Assembly: GCA_016213595.1 (NCBI GenBank)
Contig: JACRAA010000397.1
Span: 1 to 9,090, forward strand
Direction of reading: 5' to 3'
From: Actinomycetota bacterium
Lineage (GTDB): Bacteria > Actinomycetota > Actinomycetes > Propionibacteriales > Propionibacteriaceae
Length of the DNA stretch: 9,090 nt
The first letter of the stretch is position 1. Every line of letters begins with the position of its first letter. A program made the translations under genes and the position numbers. Below the pieces are notes generated by a model. That model saw only the letters and a list, made by a program, of their open reading frames with translations, did no database searches and had not been told where the DNA came from. Of this stretch, positions 5,808-9,090 are shown piece by piece.

Positions 5808-6641
5808 CTAGCTGGTCGCGAACACGTCGCGCAGGGTCACCGTTCGGAGGCCCCGCGTGACGATCAGCTCGACCAGATGAGGCATGGCGTTGATGACGCC
5901 GGGATGGTTGGCGTGGGCGATCACGATGCGGCCGGCGCCGAACCACTGGTCGGCGAACTCTGACACCTGCTCGCTCGTGAGCACGCTCGAGTCCGACAGC
6001 GAGCCGTACCAGAGCGTGGGCGCCGTGAACCCGATCGCCGCAGCCGCGCTGCGGACACCCGCGTTGATCGCGCCGAACGGAGGCCGGTAGAAGGGCTTCG
6101 AGCTCACCCCGTACGTGGACTGGATGAAGTCCTCGTTCCGCTGCAGCTGCTCCTGCACCGCCTGGGCAGACAGTGTCCGGAGGTCCGGGTGCGACCAGGT
6201 GTGGTTGCCGAGCTGGACCTGGCCGGACTCGACGAGAGGGCGCAGCCGCTGCGCGTGCATGGTCCAGGCCGGCTGGTTCCCGTTGAGGAAGAACGTGAGC
6301 CGGTTCCCCGTCTGCTCAGCCATCTGCGCGTACGCCTCGACGACCGCCGGGTCCGTGCCGTCGTCGATCGTCCACGCCATGTACGGGCCCGGCACGGCCA
6401 GCTGGGTGATGGCCTCCCCTGAGGGGATCGCGCCCTTGGTGGTGGGCAATGGGGGAGCGGCGACGCTCGGCGTAGGCGAGGGGCTTGAGGCCGACGCAAG
6501 CGGTCTCGGCGTTCCGGCGCTGCTGGTCGGGCTCTGTGTGTCGGGGGTGCTTCCGGACACGCGGCCCGTGGGACGGGCGCAACCAGCCAGTGCCGCTCCT
6601 GCCAGCGCGGCCGCACCGGTCACGAACAGACGTCGGTCCAT
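5808..6641 (-). CDS. Polysaccharide deacetylase (NodB/CE4 family) lipoprotein
   Basis: The product has 277 residues. It starts with a signal peptide bearing DRRLFV (twin arginine R3-R4), a short Ala/Gly hydrophobic stretch and the lipobox LAGC (18-21). This suggests Tat export and lipid anchoring at C21. Residues 22-66 are a Ser/Thr/Pro-rich wall-spanning linker. The NodB domain follows: TIDDG (91-95; catalytic D93, metal ligand D94), NHTWSH (146-151; metal ligands H147 and H151), RPPFG (186-190; R186) and IVIAH (239-243; catalytic H243). Motif 4 is divergent, with LWYGSLSDS in place of the usual W-D-V form. Such enzymes remove acetyl groups from N-acetylglucosamine in peptidoglycan or other wall glycans; the exact substrate is not readable. 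The start is ATG at 6641-6639 with GGGAGG seven bases upstream. It diverges from dnaK, and its stop nearly abuts that of the helicase. Confidence 0.92.
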   Translation of the reverse strand: MDRRLFVTGAAALAGAALAGCARPTGRVSGSTPDTQSPTSSAGTPRPLASASSPSPTPSVAAPPLPTTKGAIPSGEAITQLAVPGPYMAWTIDDGTDPAVVEAYAQMAEQTGNRLTFFLNGNQPAWTMHAQRLRPLVESGQVQLGNHTWSHPDLRTLSAQAVQEQLQRNEDFIQSTYGVSSKPFYRPPFGAINAGVRSAAAAIGFTAPTLWYGSLSDSSVLTSEQVSEFADQWFGAGRIVIAHANHPGVINAMPHLVELIVTRGLRTVTLRDVFATS

Positions 6642-6666
6642 GGTGCCCCCTCCCTTGCCGACGCTC

Positions 6667-6694
6667 AGGCTAACCCGCGTCGGGGACGGATCAA
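6667..6694 (-). promoter_or_regulatory. Candidate housekeeping promoter of the deacetylase gene
   Basis: On the minus strand TTGATC (6694-6689), a 16-bp spacer and TAGCCT (6672-6667) form a reasonable sigma-A-type promoter. Transcription would start near 6660, giving a short leader of about 18-20 bases that holds only the GGGAGG ribosome-binding site before the ATG at 6641. Confidence 0.5.
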
Positions 6695-6760
6695 GGGACG
6701 CCGGTGCCGACCAGCCACAGCGTTGGGTGGTCTACGGGAATAGGGTGCACGCCGTTCAAG

Positions 6761-6781
6761 GTTGAGTGGATGAGACTCAAC
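6761..6781. promoter_or_regulatory. HAIR box 1 (HspR operator) upstream of dnaK
   Basis: GTTGAGT-N7-ACTCAAC is a perfect 7-bp inverted repeat with a 7-bp centre. It differs from the HAIR consensus CTTGAGT-N7-ACTCAAG only in the outermost pair. HspR, a MerR-type repressor that needs DnaK as co-repressor, binds such sites in Streptomyces and Mycobacterium. This box lies about 19 bp upstream of the proposed -10. Confidence 0.88.
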
Positions 6782-6788
6782 TTCCGTG

Positions 6789-6809
6789 GTTGAGCGTGCT
6801 AGGCTCAAC
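6789..6809. promoter_or_regulatory. HAIR box 2 (HspR operator) overlapping the dnaK -10
   Basis: GTTGAGC-N7-GCTCAAC is a second perfect 7-bp inverted repeat with the same 7-bp spacing, centred 28 bp from box 1. The central GAGN-CTC pattern is degenerate relative to the HAIR consensus (GAGC/GCTC instead of GAGT/ACTC), so it may be the weaker site. The TAGGCT -10 falls within it, so bound repressor would directly mask the promoter. Confidence 0.8.
6800..6805 (+). promoter_or_regulatory. Candidate -10 hexamer of the dnaK operon
   Basis: TAGGCT matches TANNNT and lies inside HAIR box 2, as expected for a repressed heat-shock promoter. Transcription would begin near 6812, giving a leader of about 60 bases. 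The -35 region around 6776-6782 is only a poor match to TTGACA. Another hexamer, TAGGGT at 6741-6746, upstream of both boxes could serve as an additional promoter. Confidence 0.5.
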
Positions 6810-6823
6810 ACCGGTTCAGACAA

Positions 6824-6852
6824 CGTGACATCAACCATCGTGACATCAACCA
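6824..6852 (+). repeat. Tandem direct repeat in the dnaK leader
   Basis: The 14-base unit CGTGACATCAACCA occurs twice without mismatch, at 6824-6837 and 6839-6852, with a 15-base period. It ends eight bases before the dnaK ribosome-binding site GGAGGA (6861-6866) and lies downstream of the proposed transcription start, so it should be part of the mRNA leader. The function is unknown to me. Confidence 0.85.
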
Positions 6853-6871
6853 GCAGCAACGGAGGAACCCA

Positions 6872-8719
6872 ATGGCTCGTGCAGTAGGCATCGACCTCGG
6901 CACCACCAACTCTGTCGTCGCCGTTCTCGAAGGCGGCGAGCCCACTGTCATCCCCAACGCTGAGGGCGCCCGTACGACCCCGTCGGTCGTCGCCTTCGCC
7001 AAGGGTGGCGAGGTCCTGGTCGGCGAGGTCGCCAAGCGCCAGGCCGTGACGAACGTCGACCGGACGATCCGCTCGGTCAAGCGACACATGGGCACCAACT
7101 GGTCCGTCGACATCGACGGCAAGGACTACAAGCCGCAGCAGATCAGTGCGTTCGTCCTGCAGAAGCTCAAGCGCGACGCCGAGGCCTACCTCGGCGAGCC
7201 GGTGACGAACGCCGTCATCACGGTTCCCGCCTACTTCTCGGACGCCGAGCGCCAGGCCACGAAGGAGGCCGGGGAGATCGCCGGTCTCACCGTCGACCGC
7301 ATCATCAACGAGCCGCCCGCTGCCGCCCTCGCGTACGGCCTCGACAAGGGCCACGAGGAGCAGACGGTGCTCGTCTTCGACCTTGGTGGCGGCACCTTCG
7401 ACGTGTCCCTGCTGGAGATCAGCGAGGGTGTGTTCGAGGTCAAGGCCACGAACGGTGACAACCGGCTCGGCGGCGACGACTGGGACCAGCGGGTCGTCGA
7501 CCACCTGGTCAAGGAGTTCAAGAACGCCCACGGCATCGACCTGAGCAAGGACAAGATGGCCCGCCAGCGCCTGCAGGAGGCCGCGGAGCGCGCGAAGATC
7601 GAGCTGTCGAGCGCCCAGGAGACCCAGATCAACCTGCCGTACATCACGGCCGGGGCGGACGGCCCGCTGCACCTCGACACCAAGCTGACGCGCGCCGAGT
7701 TCCAGCGCATGACCCAGGACCTCCTCGACCGCTGCCGCGCACCGTTCAGCAAGGTGCTCGCCGACGCGAAGATCAGCACCGACAAGGTGCGCGAGGTCAT
7801 CCTCGTCGGCGGCTCGACCCGCATGCCCGCGGTCGTCGACCTGGTCAAGGAGCTGGCCGGCAAGGACCCCCACAAGGGTGTCAACCCTGACGAGGTCGTC
7901 GCGCTCGGCGCCTCGCTGCAGGCCGGTGTCCTGCGCGGTGAGGTCAAGGACGTGCTGCTGCTCGACGTGACCCCGCTGAGCCTTGGTATCGAGACCAAGG
8001 GCGGCGTCATGACGAAGATCATCGAGCGGAACACGACGATCCCCACCAAGCGGTCCGAGGTGTTCACGACGGCCGAGGACAACCAGCCGTCCGTGATGAT
8101 CCAGGTCTACCAGGGCGAGCGTGACTTCGCGCGGGACAACAAGTCGCTCGGCAACTTCGAGCTCACCGGCCTCATGCCCGCCCCGCGCGGCCTGCCGCAG
8201 ATCGAGGTCACCTTCGACATCGACGCGAACGGCATCGTCCACGTCCATGCCAAGGACCTGGCCACGAGCAAGGAGCAGTCGATGACCGTGACCGGCGGCT
8301 CCGCGCTGGCCAAGGAGGACATCGACAAGATGGTGCGCGACGCCGAGGCTCACGCCGAGGAGGACCGCAAGCGCCGCGAGGCCGTTGAGATGCGCAACGA
8401 GGCGGACGCGCTGGCGTTCCGCACCGAGAAGCTCCTGGCCGAGCACGCGGAGACGCTGAGCGACGAGCAGAAGAAGCCCGTCGCCGACGCCCTCGCCACG
8501 CTGCAGGCCGCCCTCAAGGGGACCGGCAACGACGACGAGGTCCGTACCGCGATGAACGACCTCAACGAAAAGGCGGCCGCGATGGGCCAGGCGGTCTACC
8601 AGGCCGCCCAGGCGGCCCAGCAGTCGGCCGGCGCTGAGGCGCCCACGGGTGCTGCGGGTGGCTCGGACGACGACGTGGTCGACGCGGAGATCGTCGACGA
8701 CGACAACGACAAGCACTGA
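6872..8719 (+). CDS. dnaK: Chaperone protein DnaK (Hsp70)
   Basis: The product has 615 residues, the usual length for actinobacterial DnaK. The ATPase domain shows GIDLGTTNS (6-14, phosphate 1), NEPPAAALAYGLDKG (146-160), VFDLGGGTFDVS (168-179, phosphate 2) and VGGSTRMP (312-319, adenosine). The conserved linker VLLLDVTPLSLGIE follows at 361-374. The substrate-binding beta domain and helical lid run to about residue 575, followed by an Ala/Gln/Gly-rich stretch and the acidic tail DAEIVDDDNDKH. Near residues 70-90 the domain lacks the roughly 24-residue segment present in E. coli DnaK, a Gram-positive trait. The protein folds and refolds client proteins with DnaJ and GrpE, and is the usual co-repressor of HspR. 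The start is ATG 6872 with GGAGGA at 6861-6866. Two HAIR boxes upstream indicate heat-shock control, and grpE follows after 100 bp. Confidence 0.99.
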   Translation: MARAVGIDLGTTNSVVAVLEGGEPTVIPNAEGARTTPSVVAFAKGGEVLVGEVAKRQAVTNVDRTIRSVKRHMGTNWSVDIDGKDYKPQQISAFVLQKLKRDAEAYLGEPVTNAVITVPAYFSDAERQATKEAGEIAGLTVDRIINEPPAAALAYGLDKGHEEQTVLVFDLGGGTFDVSLLEISEGVFEVKATNGDNRLGGDDWDQRVVDHLVKEFKNAHGIDLSKDKMARQRLQEAAERAKIELSSAQETQINLPYITAGADGPLHLDTKLTRAEFQRMTQDLLDRCRAPFSKVLADAKISTDKVREVILVGGSTRMPAVVDLVKELAGKDPHKGVNPDEVVALGASLQAGVLRGEVKDVLLLDVTPLSLGIETKGGVMTKIIERNTTIPTKRSEVFTTAEDNQPSVMIQVYQGERDFARDNKSLGNFELTGLMPAPRGLPQIEVTFDIDANGIVHVHAKDLATSKEQSMTVTGGSALAKEDIDKMVRDAEAHAEEDRKRREAVEMRNEADALAFRTEKLLAEHAETLSDEQKKPVADALATLQAALKGTGNDDEVRTAMNDLNEKAAAMGQAVYQAAQAAQQSAGAEAPTGAAGGSDDDVVDAEIVDDDNDKH

Positions 8720-8731
8720 CGCACGAACTTC

Positions 8732-8773
8732 GAGGGCGCACCGTCCGGCCGAGTGCCGGACGGCTGCGCCCTC
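8732..8773 (+). terminator. Very stable hairpin between dnaK and grpE
   Basis: GAGGGCGCA (8732-8740) pairs with TGCGCCCTC (8765-8773), and CCGTCCGGC (8741-8749) pairs with GCCGGACGG (8755-8763). Together they give an 18-bp stem with one bulged C (8764) and a 5-base loop. It starts 12 bases after the dnaK stop. No T-tract follows (CTAGTCTTG), so it could be a partial terminator or an mRNA 3'-end stabiliser that raises dnaK over grpE. The pairing is certain; the function is inferred. Confidence 0.7.
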
Positions 8774-8780
8774 CTAGTCT

Positions 8781-8808
8781 TGTGACACCGATGTCCTGTG
8801 ACACCGAT
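8781..8808 (+). repeat. Tandem direct repeat upstream of grpE
   Basis: The 12-base unit TGTGACACCGAT occurs twice without mismatch (8781-8792 and 8797-8808) with a 16-base period. It fills the space between the strong hairpin and the grpE ribosome-binding site. It resembles the repeat in the dnaK leader, sharing GTGACA-Y-C-R-A. The function is unknown to me. Confidence 0.85.
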
Positions 8809-8819
8809 CGAGGAGAGAC

Positions 8820-9090
8820 ATGACTGAGGACTTCCCCCCCGAGGACCAGACCGAGGATGTCCGTACGAGCGCGGAGCCGGTCACGGAGAATGGCGAGAGC
8901 TCGGAGAACGACGTGGACCTGTCGGCTGCGGTCTCCGAGCTGACGAGCGACCTCCAGCGCGTACAGGCCGAGTACGTCAACTACAAGCGACGCGTCGACC
9001 GTGACCGCGACGTCGCCCGCCAGCGAGGCATCGAGTCGGTGATCGCCGACCTGCTGCCTGTACTGGACGGCATCGCCGGCGCCAAGGCGC
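8820..9090 (+). CDS. grpE: Nucleotide-exchange factor GrpE, N-terminal part
   Basis: Ninety codons are present before the window edge. The ATG at 8820 has GAGGAG four bases upstream. Residues 1-35 are acidic and disordered-looking, as is common for GrpE. From about residue 36 comes the long dimerisation helix, with LQRVQAEYVNYKRRVDRDRD (44-63), the family's typical A-[DE]-[YF]-x-N-Y-[KR]-[KR]-R signature. Residues 65-85 (ARQRGIESVIADLLPVLDGI) lead into the four-helix bundle. GrpE drives ADP release from DnaK and thereby client release. Its place directly after dnaK in the same direction supports the call. The beta-wing domain that touches DnaK lies beyond the edge. Confidence 0.96.
   Translation, partial: MTEDFPPEDQTEDVRTSAEPVTENGESSENDVDLSAAVSELTSDLQRVQAEYVNYKRRVDRDRDVARQRGIESVIADLLPVLDGIAGAKA

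Noticed and set aside
6665..8716. 683-codon open frame antisense to the whole of dnaK
   Set aside because: Long antisense frames opposite dnaK are a known by-product of GC-rich codon use. The translation is low in complexity and rich in Val, Leu, Arg and Asp. It has no recognisable domain, and dnaK is certain on the other strand.

Overview
The window is a stretch of actinobacterial chromosome. The evidence is a high GC content, third codon positions dominated by G and C, several GTG/TTG starts, a DnaK with the short Gram-positive type of nucleotide-binding domain, and HspR-type HAIR inverted repeats in front of dnaK. HAIR control of a dnaK-grpE operon is an actinobacterial hallmark. A family such as Nocardioidaceae is possible from the general look of the proteins, but I cannot fix it from this sequence alone.

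Layout, left to right. (1) Minus strand, 1-398: the first 132 codons of a divergent ECF-type sigma factor, cut by the window edge. (2) Minus, 497-1276: an exodeoxyribonuclease III with all catalytic residues. (3) Minus, 1376-1861: a 161-residue protein resembling the YezG/DUF600 group, apparently read from a leaderless mRNA. (4) Plus, 1994-2971: a complete LacI-family repressor, divergent from gene 3, with a candidate promoter and operator in the shared 132-bp gap. (5) Minus, 3015-4037: a luciferase-like flavin-dependent oxidoreductase that converges on the repressor. (6) Plus, 4268-5806: a DEAD-box RNA helicase with a Gly/Ser/Arg-rich tail, a TTG start and a probable structured leader. (7) Minus, 5808-6641: a polysaccharide deacetylase with a Tat-like lipoprotein signal peptide, whose stop codon lies one base from that of the helicase. 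(8) Plus, 6872-8719: dnaK. (9) Plus, 8820 to the edge: the first 90 codons of grpE.

Only the dnaK-grpE pair forms an evident functional unit: the Hsp70 chaperone and its nucleotide-exchange factor. It is probably repressed by HspR through two tandem HAIR boxes, the second of which contains the likely -10 hexamer. By analogy with other actinobacteria, dnaJ and hspR should follow outside the window. The helicase could be another stress-related RNA-handling gene, but its proximity to dnaK may be coincidence. The other genes look like independent housekeeping or accessory units. No gene-free stretch exceeds 300 bases; the two longest, each 230 bp, lie upstream of the helicase and upstream of dnaK, and both hold regulatory sequence.

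I found no mobile element, CRISPR array, tRNA, rRNA or defence system, and no clearly new multi-gene system. The most interesting unexplained signals are regulatory. Short tandem duplications sharing the core GTGACAYCRA stand just before the ribosome-binding sites of both dnaK and grpE. A very strong 18-bp hairpin also lies between these two genes.
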